This document shows, piece by piece, positions 18,586-27,711 of a stretch of 64,000 bases of DNA; positions within the stretch are counted from its first letter, which is position 1; each line of letters begins with the position of its first letter. Origin of the DNA: DASQEH01 sp963765725. Its GTDB lineage: Bacteria > Actinomycetota > Actinomycetes > Propionibacteriales > Nocardioidaceae. The DNA lies in contig CAVXXI010000001.1 of NCBI GenBank assembly GCA_963765725.1, positions 496,001 to 560,000 of the forward strand. Direction: 5' to 3'. The notes beneath the pieces are model-generated. The model had not been told where the DNA came from, made no database searches, and saw nothing but the letters and a program-made list of their open reading frames with translations. Both the position numbers and the translations under genes were made by a program.

Positions 18586-19897
18586 GGCGCCGACCCGTGA
18601 CGCTCCAGGTGCCATGCCGGGCCCCGGCGGGTACGACCGCGGCCGCGTGCTCGCCCTGCGCAGCGAGCCGATAGCGCCAGAGGAGAAGGGCTTCGGCGGT
18701 CCACGTCACCGGTCGCCCGTGACGCCTGTGGCACTGTCGGGGAGCCGCAGCGAGGACGGGTGGCTGAGCAGCCCTCGGCCGCTGCTCAGCTCCCGGGCCG
18801 TGCGGCACAACGTCGAGACCATGGCCGCCTACTGCCGTCACCACGGCGTCAGCCTGCTTCCGCATGCGAAGACGACCATGGCGCCGCAGCTGGTGGCACA
18901 GCAGCTCGACGCCGGTGCCGTCGGCATCACGGTCGCGACCGTCGCCCAGGCGCGGCTGTTCCGGACGTTCGGGGTCGAGCGGATCCTGATCGCCAACCAG
19001 GTCGTGGACCCCGCCTCGGTCGCCTGGCTCGCCGCCGCGGTCGCCGACGACCGCGCGCTCTCGATCAGCTGCTATGTCGACAGCCTGACGGGCGTCGAGC
19101 TCCTCCAGGACGCCCTGTCACGGTACGGCTCCGCTGCCGCATCCCTGCGGGTCCTGGTCGAGCTGGGGCATCCCGCCGGACGGACCGGTGCCAGGACAGC
19201 CGACGACGCCCTCGCCGTCGCCTCGGCTGTCGGGCGCTCAGCTCGGCTGCGGCTTGCTGGCGTCGCGGGCTTCGAGGGGTCGATCGTCGCCGACAGCATC
19301 GACGGCGGGTACCGGGCCGTTGCCGAGTACTGCGAGCAGCTCGCGTCGGTCGCGACACAGATGAGTGACGCCGCGCTGTTCGACGAGACACCCGTCGTCT
19401 CGGCGGGCGGGTCCGCATACTTCGACGCGGTCGTGGCGGTGCTGGCAGGCGACTCCGCCTGGCGCGTGGTCCTGCGAAGCGGCTGCTACGTGACCCACGA
19501 CCACGGCCTGTACGCCTCCGTGTCGCCGTTCGGGCGCGCCCCGGGTCTGACGGACCTCGTCGCGGCCCTGGAGGTGGTGGCGCCCGTGTTGTCGCGCCCG
19601 GAGCCGGGAGTCGTGGTCGTGGGTGCCGGGCGGCGCGATGTCTCCTTCGACTCCGGTCTGCCGGTACTGCTCAGCGGGCTGAGCGGGGCGACCCCCGTCG
19701 GCGTGGCCGGAGCCGTCGTCACGCGCGTCTTCGACCAGCACCTGGTGGTGTCGCTCCCGGACGACTGCGAGCTCGCACCGGGCGACGAGGTGAGGCTCGG
19801 GATCTCGCACCCCTGCACGACCTTCGACAAGTGGCGCTGGCTGCCCATGGTCGACGAGGACGGCGTCGTCGTCGACGTGGTACGCACGTTCTTCTGA
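18578..19897 (+). CDS. D-threonine aldolase / D-serine dehydratase-like PLP protein
   Basis: Alanine-racemase-fold type III PLP enzyme of the DSD1/D-threonine aldolase group. The putative PLP lysine is in LLPHAKTTMAPQ; GVAGFEGSIV, VSAGGSAYFD and VLRSGCYVTHDHG are family-like. The C-terminal DSD domain has the metal-binding ISHPCTTFDKW (His and Cys). Predicted to act on a D-3-hydroxy amino acid such as D-serine or D-threonine. The GTG start overlaps the end of the preceding dehydrogenase by 8 bases; about 50 N-terminal residues precede the conserved fold, so a later start is possible. Confidence 0.82.
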   Translation: MGEAPTRDAPGAMPGPGGYDRGRVLALRSEPIAPEEKGFGGPRHRSPVTPVALSGSRSEDGWLSSPRPLLSSRAVRHNVETMAAYCRHHGVSLLPHAKTTMAPQLVAQQLDAGAVGITVATVAQARLFRTFGVERILIANQVVDPASVAWLAAAVADDRALSISCYVDSLTGVELLQDALSRYGSAAASLRVLVELGHPAGRTGARTADDALAVASAVGRSARLRLAGVAGFEGSIVADSIDGGYRAVAEYCEQLASVATQMSDAALFDETPVVSAGGSAYFDAVVAVLAGDSAWRVVLRSGCYVTHDHGLYASVSPFGRAPGLTDLVAALEVVAPVLSRPEPGVVVVGAGRRDVSFDSGLPVLLSGLSGATPVGVAGAVVTRVFDQHLVVSLPDDCELAPGDEVRLGISHPCTTFDKWRWLPMVDEDGVVVDVVRTFF

Positions 19898-19929
19898 GCA
19901 CCGAAAGCCGGGACCCGCGTCTCGGCCCG

Positions 19930-20697
19930 TCACATGATGGCGATCTGTCCTCCGTCCACGACGAGCTCGGCCCCGGTGATGAAGGACGCGTCGTCGGAGG
20001 CGAGGAACGCGTACGCGGCGGCCACCTCCGACGGCTGGCCGGTCCGTCGCAGCGGGATCTTGTCCGAGGCGTACGACTCGACGAAGTCTTCCCCGCCGAG
20101 GCCTCCCGCGATGGCGGCGTTGAGCGGTGTCTCGATGTAGCCGGGGCACAGCGCGTTGACACGGATGCCGTGCACCCCCAGCTCGGCCGCCATGGTCTTC
20201 GTGAGCAGCAGCACGGCTGCCTTGGAGGCGTTGTAGTGCGCGTACTCGGCCTCCCCGACCATGGCGTTGACCGACGACATGTTCACGATGGCACCGCCGG
20301 TCGCCTGCTCGACGAGCACCCTGGCGGCCGCCTGAGCGACGAGGAACATGCTGCGCAGGTTGGTGGCGATGATGCGGTCCCAGCTTTCGACGCCGATGTC
20401 GAGGAACGGCTCCCGCCACGCCGTCCCGGCGTTGTTGGCGAGGATGTCGAGCCCGCCGAGCGTCGCCGTTGCCGAGCCCACCAGCCGTGCCGCCCCCTCG
20501 GGAGTGCTCACGTCGGCGGCGATGCCGCTCACGTCACCGACCGCTCGCAGTGACGCCACCGTGGTGTCCACCTGCTCGGGCTCCAGCCCCGCGAGGAGGA
20601 CACGGGAGCCCTCTTCGAGGAAGCGCCGGGCGGTAGCGGCGCCGATCCCGCTGCTGCCGCCGCTGACGACGACCCTCTTGCCGCGAAGACCCCGCAT
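19930..20697 (-). CDS. SDR family oxidoreductase
   Basis: 255-residue classical short-chain dehydrogenase. Cofactor motif GGSSGIG at about residues 12-18, NNAG, catalytic Ser in NMSSVNAM, YNASK (Tyr/Lys pair), then the PGYIETPL motif and C-terminal FITGAELVVDGG. The start at ATG 20697 is supported by a GGAGGAGGG ribosome-binding site; 29 further upstream in-frame codons are not needed. Convergent with the PLP enzyme and divergent from the GH4 operon, so it may share a promoter region with it. Probable sugar or polyol dehydrogenase (inference). Confidence 0.88.
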   Translation of the reverse strand: MRGLRGKRVVVSGGSSGIGAATARRFLEEGSRVLLAGLEPEQVDTTVASLRAVGDVSGIAADVSTPEGAARLVGSATATLGGLDILANNAGTAWREPFLDIGVESWDRIIATNLRSMFLVAQAAARVLVEQATGGAIVNMSSVNAMVGEAEYAHYNASKAAVLLLTKTMAAELGVHGIRVNALCPGYIETPLNAAIAGGLGGEDFVESYASDKIPLRRTGQPSEVAAAYAFLASDDASFITGAELVVDGGQIAIM

Positions 20698-20850
20698 GGC
20701 CCTCCTCCGCCGACGCACCCGTCCGCACTGGACGGCGAAACTACCAGACGGCGACATCATGGCCCCGGTGTCGATTGACGCCACCTGGCTATCCGTCTAC
20801 GTTGCTCTAGCCCGACGTCCGGCGGTGCGCACGGACCAGAGCGAGGAGCC

Positions 20851-22170
20851 ATGACGACAATCGCGATCATGGGCGCCGGCGGCTACGAGTTCCCGCTGCA
20901 GCTCATGAACGACTTCCTGTCCTTTCAGAGCATGCAGGCGGCCACGTACGCGCTCATGGACATCGACGCGGAGGCGTTGCAACGGACCGAGCGGCTGGCG
21001 CGGCAGCTCGTCGACGCCCACGGTCTTCCTGCGGACATCCGGCCGACGACGGACCGCAGGGAGGCGCTGACCGGCGCCGACTTCGTGGTCACCTGCTTCC
21101 AGGTCGGAGGGCGCGACGCGTACGCGCTCGACATGGAGATCCCGCGCCGGTACGGGGTCGACCAGACGGTGGGCGACACCCTCGGGCCGGGCGGGGTCTT
21201 CCGCGGCCTGCGCTCGATGAAGGCGCTCGACGAGATCACGACGGACATGCTCGACCTGTGTCCCGACGCGCTGCTGCTCAACTACGCCAACCCGATGTCT
21301 GTCAACTGCTGGTTCGCCGCGGGGCAGGGAATCGCGACGACGGGCCTCTGCCACTCGGTGCAGCACACCGCCGACGAGCTGGCCGCGATCATGGCGCTTG
21401 GTGACGACGACTGGTCGTTCCGGGCGGCCGGCATCAACCACCAGGCGTGGATGCTGGAGATGCGCCATCACGGTCGCGACGTCATGCCGCAGCTGCGGGA
21501 GGCGGTCATCGCCTACTCCCGCGGCGAGCGGAGCCCGTCCCCCGAGATCGACGAGTGGTACGCAGGGGGACGCGAGGGGGTGCGGACGGCGATCATGCAG
21601 CTCACCGGGTACTTCCAGACCGAGTCGAGCCACCACGCCTCCGAGTACTACCCGCACTTCCGGCGCACGACCGACGACGTCACCGCCATCCTCCCGGAGC
21701 GCTGGGACTACCTGGAGATCACGCGGGGGGACCACGACGCCGAGCTCGAGGCGATGGCGAAGGAGTTCGCCGAGGGCCAGCTCGCCGTCAGCGAGGAGTA
21801 CGCCGCGCGGATCATCGACTCCGTACTCACCGATGTGCCCCGGGTCGTCTACGGCAACGTGCCCAACACCGGGCTCATCACCAACCTGCCGGACGGGTGC
21901 TGTGTCGAGGTGCCGTGCCTGGTGGACCAGAACGGCGTCCAGCCGACGCACGTCGGAGCCCTGCCGACCGCTTGCGCCGCGGTCAACCTCGCGTCCGTCG
22001 GCTACCAGAGCTGCGTCGTCGACGCCTACCGGCAGCGCTCGCGGGAGCTCGTCCACGTCGCCGTCTCGCTCGACCGGCTGACGAGCTCGCTGCTGAGCCT
22101 GGACCAGATGCGGGCGATGACCGACGAGATGATCGCCGCCCAGCAGCACTGGCTGCCGGAGCTCCGGTGA
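20851..22170 (+). CDS. GH4 family glycosidase (MelA-like)
   Basis: 439-residue NAD+- and metal-dependent glycosidase of family GH4, which cleaves by transient oxidation at C3. The N-terminal Rossmann motif IAIMGAGGYEFP, the FVVTCFQVGGRDA block, NYANPMSVN, the metal-binding cysteine/histidine GLCHSV and GINHQAWML are typical of the alpha-galactosidase/alpha-glycuronidase branch. No PTS genes nearby, so an unphosphorylated substrate is plausible. First gene of a GTGA-coupled unit with the NagB-like and PfkB genes. Confidence 0.87.
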   Translation: MTTIAIMGAGGYEFPLQLMNDFLSFQSMQAATYALMDIDAEALQRTERLARQLVDAHGLPADIRPTTDRREALTGADFVVTCFQVGGRDAYALDMEIPRRYGVDQTVGDTLGPGGVFRGLRSMKALDEITTDMLDLCPDALLLNYANPMSVNCWFAAGQGIATTGLCHSVQHTADELAAIMALGDDDWSFRAAGINHQAWMLEMRHHGRDVMPQLREAVIAYSRGERSPSPEIDEWYAGGREGVRTAIMQLTGYFQTESSHHASEYYPHFRRTTDDVTAILPERWDYLEITRGDHDAELEAMAKEFAEGQLAVSEEYAARIIDSVLTDVPRVVYGNVPNTGLITNLPDGCCVEVPCLVDQNGVQPTHVGALPTACAAVNLASVGYQSCVVDAYRQRSRELVHVAVSLDRLTSSLLSLDQMRAMTDEMIAAQQHWLPELR

Positions 22171-23102
22171 GTCCGGTGTCGCCCGCGGCGGCGGGAGGTG
22201 ACGACTCCGGCCCCGTGTCGCCACGCGACCTCGCCCGGTGGTGCAGCATCTCAGTGGACGAGCTCATGGACCACCCCGAGCGCCGGGTGCCGCTGCGCAT
22301 CTGCAGCGACGGGCCAGAGATGGGTCGGCTCATGGCCCGGGAGCTGGTCGACGAGATCAGGGCAAGCGCCGCGGCGGGGCGACCCTTCAGGGTCGTGATC
22401 CCGTGTGGCCCGAGCGGCTGGTACGCGCCCTTCACCTCGCTCGTGAACACGGAGGGGGTCAGCCTGCGGCACGTCGAGGTGTTCCACATGGACGAGTGCC
22501 TCGACTGGGAGGGTCGCCCATTGCCGCGGGCGCACCCGTACAGCTTCCGCGGCTTCATGGAGGCGAGCTTCTACGGGCCGATCGCCGCGGAGCTCAACGT
22601 GCCGGAGGAGAGCCGGCACTGGCCCGAGCCGCCCGTGCTCGCGGAGATCACCGCCACCTTGCTCGAGAGCCCGGCCGACCTGGTGTACGGCGGCTGGGGG
22701 CAGGACGGCCACATCGCCTACAACCAGGCGCGCCGCCACCCGTTCAGCCCGATCAGCGTGTCCCAGCTGCGCAACTCGACCGCGCGGGTCCAGGACAACA
22801 ACCTGGACACCGTCGTCGCGCTGGCCCAGCGCACGTTCGGGGGCGCGTACCAGTTCGTCCCGCCCATGTCGGTGACGCTCGGGGTCCGGGAGATCCTGGG
22901 GGCGCGCCGCATCAGGCTGTTCAGTGACACGGGTGCGTGGAAGCAGGCGGCGCTGCGGGTGGGGCTGTTCAGCCCGGTGACCGCCGAGTACCCGATCACG
23001 CTGCTCCAGGAGCATCCCGACGCACTGCTCACCGCTACGGTCGAGACGGCCACCCATCCGATCAGCCTGCATCCCGAGTGGGATCTCGGCCTCGGGCGGT
23101 GA
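22167..23102 (+). CDS. NagB/glucosamine-6-phosphate isomerase-like protein
   Basis: 311 residues from a GTG at 22167 overlapping the GH4 stop. Fold motifs of the NagB/6-phosphogluconolactonase family are clear: VIPCGPSGWY, VFHMDECLDW (aligning with the MDEY aspartate of GlcN6P deaminase) and YGGWGQDGHIAYNQA (aligning with GxGxDGHIAFNEP). The catalytic glutamate of that last motif is a glutamine here, so true deaminase activity is uncertain; isomerase or lactonase-like action on an unusual sugar is possible. Ends overlapping the PfkB start. Confidence 0.8.
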   Translation: MSPVSPAAAGGDDSGPVSPRDLARWCSISVDELMDHPERRVPLRICSDGPEMGRLMARELVDEIRASAAAGRPFRVVIPCGPSGWYAPFTSLVNTEGVSLRHVEVFHMDECLDWEGRPLPRAHPYSFRGFMEASFYGPIAAELNVPEESRHWPEPPVLAEITATLLESPADLVYGGWGQDGHIAYNQARRHPFSPISVSQLRNSTARVQDNNLDTVVALAQRTFGGAYQFVPPMSVTLGVREILGARRIRLFSDTGAWKQAALRVGLFSPVTAEYPITLLQEHPDALLTATVETATHPISLHPEWDLGLGR

Positions 23103-24100
23103 GCCCGCGGCAGAACTACGACGTCGTGGTCGCCACGGGCGGCCTGGGCAGCGGCATCTTCCTCGCGCTCGAGGGCAACACGACACTGGGACGCGAGGAG
23201 AGCCGGGCGGCGGAGCTGCTCGACCAGCGCGACTACTGCAAGCTGCACATCGTCTGCCACTACGTCGCGAGGCTGCTCGGCCCGGACTTCCCCGTCGTGC
23301 CCATCGGGAAGGTGGGGGACGACGATGCGGGGGCCGCCGTTCGGGCCGAGCTGGCGAACGTCGGCATCGTCACCGACCACGTGACCGGCTCGGCACTGCC
23401 GACGCTCTTCTCGGTGTGCTTCCTCTACCCGGACGGTGACGGCGGCAACCTCACCACGAGCCGGTCCGCGAGCTCCGACGTCTCCCCAGCGGACGTCCAG
23501 CGGGCCCGTCCGGTCCTCGAGCGGTACCGCGACCGCGGCGTTGCCATCGCGCTTCCGGAGGTGCCGCTGGCGGCACGCGCCGACCTGCTGCGACTGGGCC
23601 GCGAGTACGGCTTCCTGACGGTCGCCGGCGTCGTGACCGGGGAGTTGGCGGAGGCGAAGGACTCGGGGATGCTCGGCGACGTCGACGTCCTGGCGGTGAA
23701 CGGCGACGAGGCTCGAGCCCTGGTCGGGGACTCGGCGCCGGGATCCTCACCCGCCGACGACGTCGGCGCGGCCGTTAGCGAGCTGACGCGGCTGGACCCT
23801 CGGCTGTCGGTCGTGGTGACCGCCGGGTCCGGCGGGAGCTGGACGTGGGACGGACACACGTTGGAGCACGCGCCGGCGCTCCCGGTCGATGTGGTCAACA
23901 CTGCCGGCGCCGGAGACGCACATCTGGCTGCGGTCGTGGTCGGGCTGGTCCGGGGACTCGACCTGGCGACTGCTAACTCCTACGCCGCAGTGGTGTCCGG
24001 GCTGGCGGTGACGAGCCGGCACACCATCAACCCCGGGATCGACGCCGCATCCGTCGCCGAGGCCGCCGAACGGCACAGGCGCGGACGACGCGGCGGCTGA
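23099..24100 (+). CDS. PfkB family carbohydrate kinase
   Basis: 333-residue ribokinase-fold sugar kinase starting at GTG 23099 (GTGA overlap with the NagB-like gene). The PfkB signature near the C-terminus is VNTAGAGDAHLAAV, with the catalytic Asp in AGAGD; the N-terminal signature is VVPIGKVGDDDAG. The N-terminus ATGGLGSGIFLALEGNTTLGREESR is typical of an uncharacterised PfkB subgroup. Presumably phosphorylates a sugar released or modified by the GH4 and NagB-like enzymes (inference). Confidence 0.85.
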   Translation: MSPRQNYDVVVATGGLGSGIFLALEGNTTLGREESRAAELLDQRDYCKLHIVCHYVARLLGPDFPVVPIGKVGDDDAGAAVRAELANVGIVTDHVTGSALPTLFSVCFLYPDGDGGNLTTSRSASSDVSPADVQRARPVLERYRDRGVAIALPEVPLAARADLLRLGREYGFLTVAGVVTGELAEAKDSGMLGDVDVLAVNGDEARALVGDSAPGSSPADDVGAAVSELTRLDPRLSVVVTAGSGGSWTWDGHTLEHAPALPVDVVNTAGAGDAHLAAVVVGLVRGLDLATANSYAAVVSGLAVTSRHTINPGIDAASVAEAAERHRRGRRGG

Positions 24101-24117
24101 CGCACCGCCCCCGACCG

Positions 24118-25413
24118 CTAGCGGCGGAGCGCCTCGGGGATGAGATCCCCGTGAGCCTCGAACAGGTCGTCGCACATCTGCACGGTCTCGCGGGTCGTGA
24201 GCGTCGCGGCGCAGTTGGGGTCGAGCAGCGCCGCCTGGTACACGTGTCCGCGGTCGCCGTCGAGGACCGCCCGTACGGTCAGCTCCACCACGTTGAGGAA
24301 CGTGCGGTTGAGAGCGGCCAGCTGCGGAGGCAGCGCTCCCACCTCCCGCGGGTGCGGCCCGGCCGGGTCCACCGCGCACGGAACCTCCACGCAGCAGTCC
24401 TCCGGCAGGCTGGAGATGAGGCCGCCGTTGCGCACGTTCACGTAGATCTCCCGCTCACCTCCACCGAGGTGGGCGTCGATGAACTCCGACGCCAGCTCCG
24501 ACGTGATCTCCAGCTCGAGCGGTGCGTCCGTCGCCAGCTCGCGTTCCGTGCGCTGGTACTCGGCGATGTTCTCGTCGGTGCGGTGGAGATAGTCGCCGAC
24601 GAAGATCCGGAAGTGCTCCACTTCGCCGTCGTGCCGCATGAACCAGGGCACGTACTCCGCAGAGTGCTCGCTGGACTCGGTGGGGAAGTACCCGAACCGC
24701 CGGAAGATCTCGACGCGGACCCGGCGCTGAAGATCGGCGTCCGCGTCGATCACCTCACGCAGCCTCGGATACAGGTCCTCGCCCCGATGCTCGAACTGCA
24801 GGACGAACGCCTGGTGGTTGAAGCCCGCGGTGGTGAAGTCGACGTCGTCGACGGCCTTACCGACCAGGCCGGCCAGGAAGGCATGCGTGTCCCGCACGGA
24901 GTGGCACAGGCCCACGACACGGTCGAACGGCGTGCCCGCGTAGACGGCCCACGGCAGCATCGCCATGGGGTTGCTGTAGTTGAGCAGGTAGGCGTCCGGA
25001 CACGCTCGCGACATCTGCGTCGCCAGGTCGACGACGACCGGGATCGTGCGCAGCCCCCGGAAGATGCCGCCGATGCCGAGCGTGTCCGCGATGGTCTGCC
25101 GCACCCCGTACCTCTCGGGGATGTCGAAGTCGGTCCGGGTCGCCTTGTACCCGCCGACCTGCACGACGTTGACGACGTAGTCGGCCCCCTCGATCGCGGG
25201 AAGCCGTTCGAGGCTCGACGTCACGGTATGCCCGGCGGCCGTCTGGTCCACGATCCGCCGGGTCATTGCCGCGGCGTGGTCGAGGCGAGGCCCGTCGATG
25301 TCGTGCAGAGCGAACTCCAGGCTTCCCCGGAGGTGGGGCAGGCTGCACAGGTCGGTGACGAGGTTGCGGGTGAACTCGACGCTGCCCGCGCCGATGAACG
25401 CGACTTTTGCCAT
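24118..25413 (-). CDS. Second GH4 family glycosidase (MelA-like)
   Basis: 431 residues, NAD+-dependent GH4 glycosidase close to alpha-galactosidase MelA. VAFIGAGSVEFTRNLVTDL (NAD site), VVNVVQVGGYKATRTDFDIPERYG (in segments), NYSNPMAML, GLCHSVRDTH and AGFNHQAFVL are diagnostic; TESSEHSAEYVPWF is typical of the alpha-galactosidase group. Convergent with the PfkB gene (17-base gap) and co-directional with the DeoR gene. Two divergent GH4 enzymes in one locus suggest breakdown of an oligosaccharide with two linkages or two residues. Confidence 0.9.
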   Translation of the reverse strand: MAKVAFIGAGSVEFTRNLVTDLCSLPHLRGSLEFALHDIDGPRLDHAAAMTRRIVDQTAAGHTVTSSLERLPAIEGADYVVNVVQVGGYKATRTDFDIPERYGVRQTIADTLGIGGIFRGLRTIPVVVDLATQMSRACPDAYLLNYSNPMAMLPWAVYAGTPFDRVVGLCHSVRDTHAFLAGLVGKAVDDVDFTTAGFNHQAFVLQFEHRGEDLYPRLREVIDADADLQRRVRVEIFRRFGYFPTESSEHSAEYVPWFMRHDGEVEHFRIFVGDYLHRTDENIAEYQRTERELATDAPLELEITSELASEFIDAHLGGGEREIYVNVRNGGLISSLPEDCCVEVPCAVDPAGPHPREVGALPPQLAALNRTFLNVVELTVRAVLDGDRGHVYQAALLDPNCAATLTTRETVQMCDDLFEAHGDLIPEALRR

Positions 25414-25511
25414 GCCGCACTATGGCAGCGGTACCCAGGTCGAGCAACTTCGCGCACGGGCGACCGCGCGGACGTGGTCACTTCGACCCTGGCCCCGGCG
25501 CCGGATCCGGC

Positions 25512-26276
25512 CTACGCGCTGGTGACCAGGACGCGGACCCCGCAGTCGCGGAACGCGTCGAGGATCGCGGGGTCGGCCCCGTCGTCGGTCACGAGGTCGT
25601 CGATCTCGTCGGTACGGCAGATGCGGGCGAACGCCACCCGTCCGAGCTTGCTGCTGTCGGCCACCACGACGGTCCGGCGCGCCCGCAGCAGGAAAGACCT
25701 GTCGGTATGCGCCTCGACCTCGTCATGGCCGCTGGCGCCCTCGGCAACCGTGAGACCGTCGACGCCCACGAACGACATGTCCAGGTGCAGCCCGTCGATC
25801 GCGGTGTCCGCCCCCGGCCCCACCAGGGCGTAGCTCGCGTGCCGCGCCGTCCCGCCCGCCACGACGACCCGCAGGGAGGGGCGGAGCACGAGCTCGGTGG
25901 CGATGTTCAGCGCGTTCGTCACCACGGTGACGTCGCTGATGTGCACCAGCGCACGGGCAACCTCGGTCACCGTCGTGCCGGCCGTCATGCCGACGACCGT
26001 GCCGTCGGTGACGAGGGCGGCGGCCGCCTTGCCGATCCGTCGCTTCTCCGGCTGGTGGTGCGCTTCCCGGTAGCGCAGCGGCAGCTCGAGTCCGATGTCC
26101 CCGGCGACGGCCCCACCGTGCGTTCGGGACAGCAGCCCCTGCTCGTCGAGCGCCCGTAGGTCGCGGCGCAGCGTCGCCTGGGACACCTCGAGCGTGAGAG
26201 CCGTGCGCTTGACGTCCACGCTGCCCTTCTGGGTGAGCTGGTCGAGGATGGCCGCCAACCGGTCCGCCCTGTGCAT
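25512..26276 (-). CDS. DeoR family transcriptional regulator
   Basis: 254-residue sugar-responsive regulator. N-terminal DeoR winged helix (RLAAILDQLTQKGSVDVKRTALTLEVSQATLRRDLRAL in segments) and the C-terminal ISOCOT sugar-phosphate domain (TVVGMTAGTTVTEVARAL; VVVADSSKLGRVAFARI). ATG 26276 follows a GGAGG at good spacing; codons upstream to 26603 are not needed. Divergent from the ABC transporter genes, with a 147-base intergenic region holding a perfect palindrome. Likely represses the glycosidase and transporter genes and responds to a phosphorylated sugar made by the PfkB kinase (inference). Confidence 0.9.
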   Translation of the reverse strand: MHRADRLAAILDQLTQKGSVDVKRTALTLEVSQATLRRDLRALDEQGLLSRTHGGAVAGDIGLELPLRYREAHHQPEKRRIGKAAAALVTDGTVVGMTAGTTVTEVARALVHISDVTVVTNALNIATELVLRPSLRVVVAGGTARHASYALVGPGADTAIDGLHLDMSFVGVDGLTVAEGASGHDEVEAHTDRSFLLRARRTVVVADSSKLGRVAFARICRTDEIDDLVTDDGADPAILDAFRDCGVRVLVTSA

Positions 26277-26365
26277 GCATGGACCTCCGAGCTCGCGGCC
26301 GACCTCATCCTCGTTGGGCATTGATGTGGGGCGGGACTTGTCGGTAGAGTCTCGGCCAATCAAGC

Positions 26366-26381
26366 GTGCTTGCGCAAGCAC
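26366..26381. promoter_or_regulatory. Perfect 16-bp palindrome, candidate operator
   Basis: GTGCTTGCGCAAGCAC is its own reverse complement and lies between the divergent DeoR regulator (start 26276) and the substrate-binding protein gene (start 26424). Position and symmetry suit a regulator binding site. The TTGCGCAA core also resembles LacI-type operators, but no LacI gene is in the window. Confidence 0.6.
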
Positions 26382-26423
26382 AGTGCTCGACTTTGAGCAG
26401 ATTCCGGCTCTGGAGGAGATGGC

Positions 26424-27704
26424 ATGGCGAGACCCAGAGTCGTGGCGGTACTGGCGGCAGGTGCGCTGGCACTCGGCCTGGCGGGCTGCGGCAGTGGTTC
26501 CGGCTCGTCCGGCGGCAAGACGCAGATCTCCATCTGGGAGGGCTGGGTAGGGCCGGAGGGCAAGGCGCTCTCGCAGCTGATCGGCACGTACAAGAAGAGC
26601 CACCCCGATGTCGACATCTCGGTGCTCCAGGTCAACCAGGACTATGGCCTGCAGAAGGTCTCGACGGCCGTCCGCGGAGGCAGCCCCCCGGACATCTCGT
26701 ACCTGTACGGCAGCTGGGCGCCGAACATCGCCACGGTGCCGTCACTCGTCGATCTCACGTCGACGGTCAAGCAGCCGTCGGTGAAGTGGGACGACTTCTT
26801 CCCCGGTGAGCGCAAGGTCGCCACTGTCGGCAGCAAAGTGGTCGGTATACCTGCGCTCGTCGACAACTTGGCCATCGTGTACAACAAGAAGCTGTTCGCC
26901 AAGGCTGGGGTCGCGCCACCGTCCGCCAGCTGGACCTGGGACGACTTCCGCGCTGCCGCGAAGAAGCTCACCGACCCCGGCACTAAGCAGTTCGGGTGGA
27001 CCATGCCGGCCAACGACAGCGAGGACACGGTCTGGCATTGGGAGGCGATGCTCTGGGAGGCCGGCGGGCAGATCCTCAACGCCGACAACACCAAGGCTGC
27101 CTTCGACTCACCGCAGGGTCTGCAGGCAATGACGATGCTGAGGGACATGGCGGTCACCGACAAGTCCATGTATCTCGACACCACGAACTCCAAGTACCTC
27201 GAGCTTTTCAATGCGGGAAAGATCGCGATGCTCGTCACCGGTCCCTGGGACCTGTCCAGCCTGCACGTCGACACCGGAGTGCAGATCATGCCGACGTTCG
27301 CCGGCTCCAGCGCCGGCCATCAGACCATCGCCGGCCCGGACAACTGGGTGGTGTTCGACAACGGGTCGGCGCGCAAGAAGGCCGCCCTCGACTTCCTGAC
27401 CTGGCTGACTGCGCCCGCGCAGGTGAAGAGCTTCTCGCTCGAGACCGGTGACCTGCCGACGCGTGCATCGGTGGCCAACGACGCCAAGGTCACGACCCAG
27501 ATGAACGCGAAGCTCCCCGGGGTCAAGACGTTCATCGACAACCTGTCGAACGTCAAGAACGCGCGGCCGCAGATCCCGGAGTACCCGAAGATCTCGCTGG
27601 CGCTGAGCAACGCGATCGTGGCCGTGATGCTCGGCAAGACGGACCCCCAGGCCGCTCTCGACCAGGCCGCAGCCGCCGCCAACGCTGCCCTCGCAGGGGA
27701 CTGA
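26424..27704 (+). CDS. Sugar ABC transporter substrate-binding lipoprotein
   Basis: 426 residues, extracytoplasmic solute-binding protein family 1. Signal peptide with lipobox LAGC; the lipidated cysteine is at about residue 22, followed by a Gly/Ser linker (GSGSGSSGG). The mature part begins QISIWEGWVGPEGKAL; DNLAIVYNKKLFAKAG and LFNAGKIAMLVTGPWDL are typical of this family. Forms a transporter with the two permeases and ATPase downstream. The ligand is presumably the oligosaccharide processed by the neighbouring GH4 enzymes. Confidence 0.93.
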   Translation: MARPRVVAVLAAGALALGLAGCGSGSGSSGGKTQISIWEGWVGPEGKALSQLIGTYKKSHPDVDISVLQVNQDYGLQKVSTAVRGGSPPDISYLYGSWAPNIATVPSLVDLTSTVKQPSVKWDDFFPGERKVATVGSKVVGIPALVDNLAIVYNKKLFAKAGVAPPSASWTWDDFRAAAKKLTDPGTKQFGWTMPANDSEDTVWHWEAMLWEAGGQILNADNTKAAFDSPQGLQAMTMLRDMAVTDKSMYLDTTNSKYLELFNAGKIAMLVTGPWDLSSLHVDTGVQIMPTFAGSSAGHQTIAGPDNWVVFDNGSARKKAALDFLTWLTAPAQVKSFSLETGDLPTRASVANDAKVTTQMNAKLPGVKTFIDNLSNVKNARPQIPEYPKISLALSNAIVAVMLGKTDPQAALDQAAAAANAALAGD

Positions 27705-27711
27705 CCGGGGC

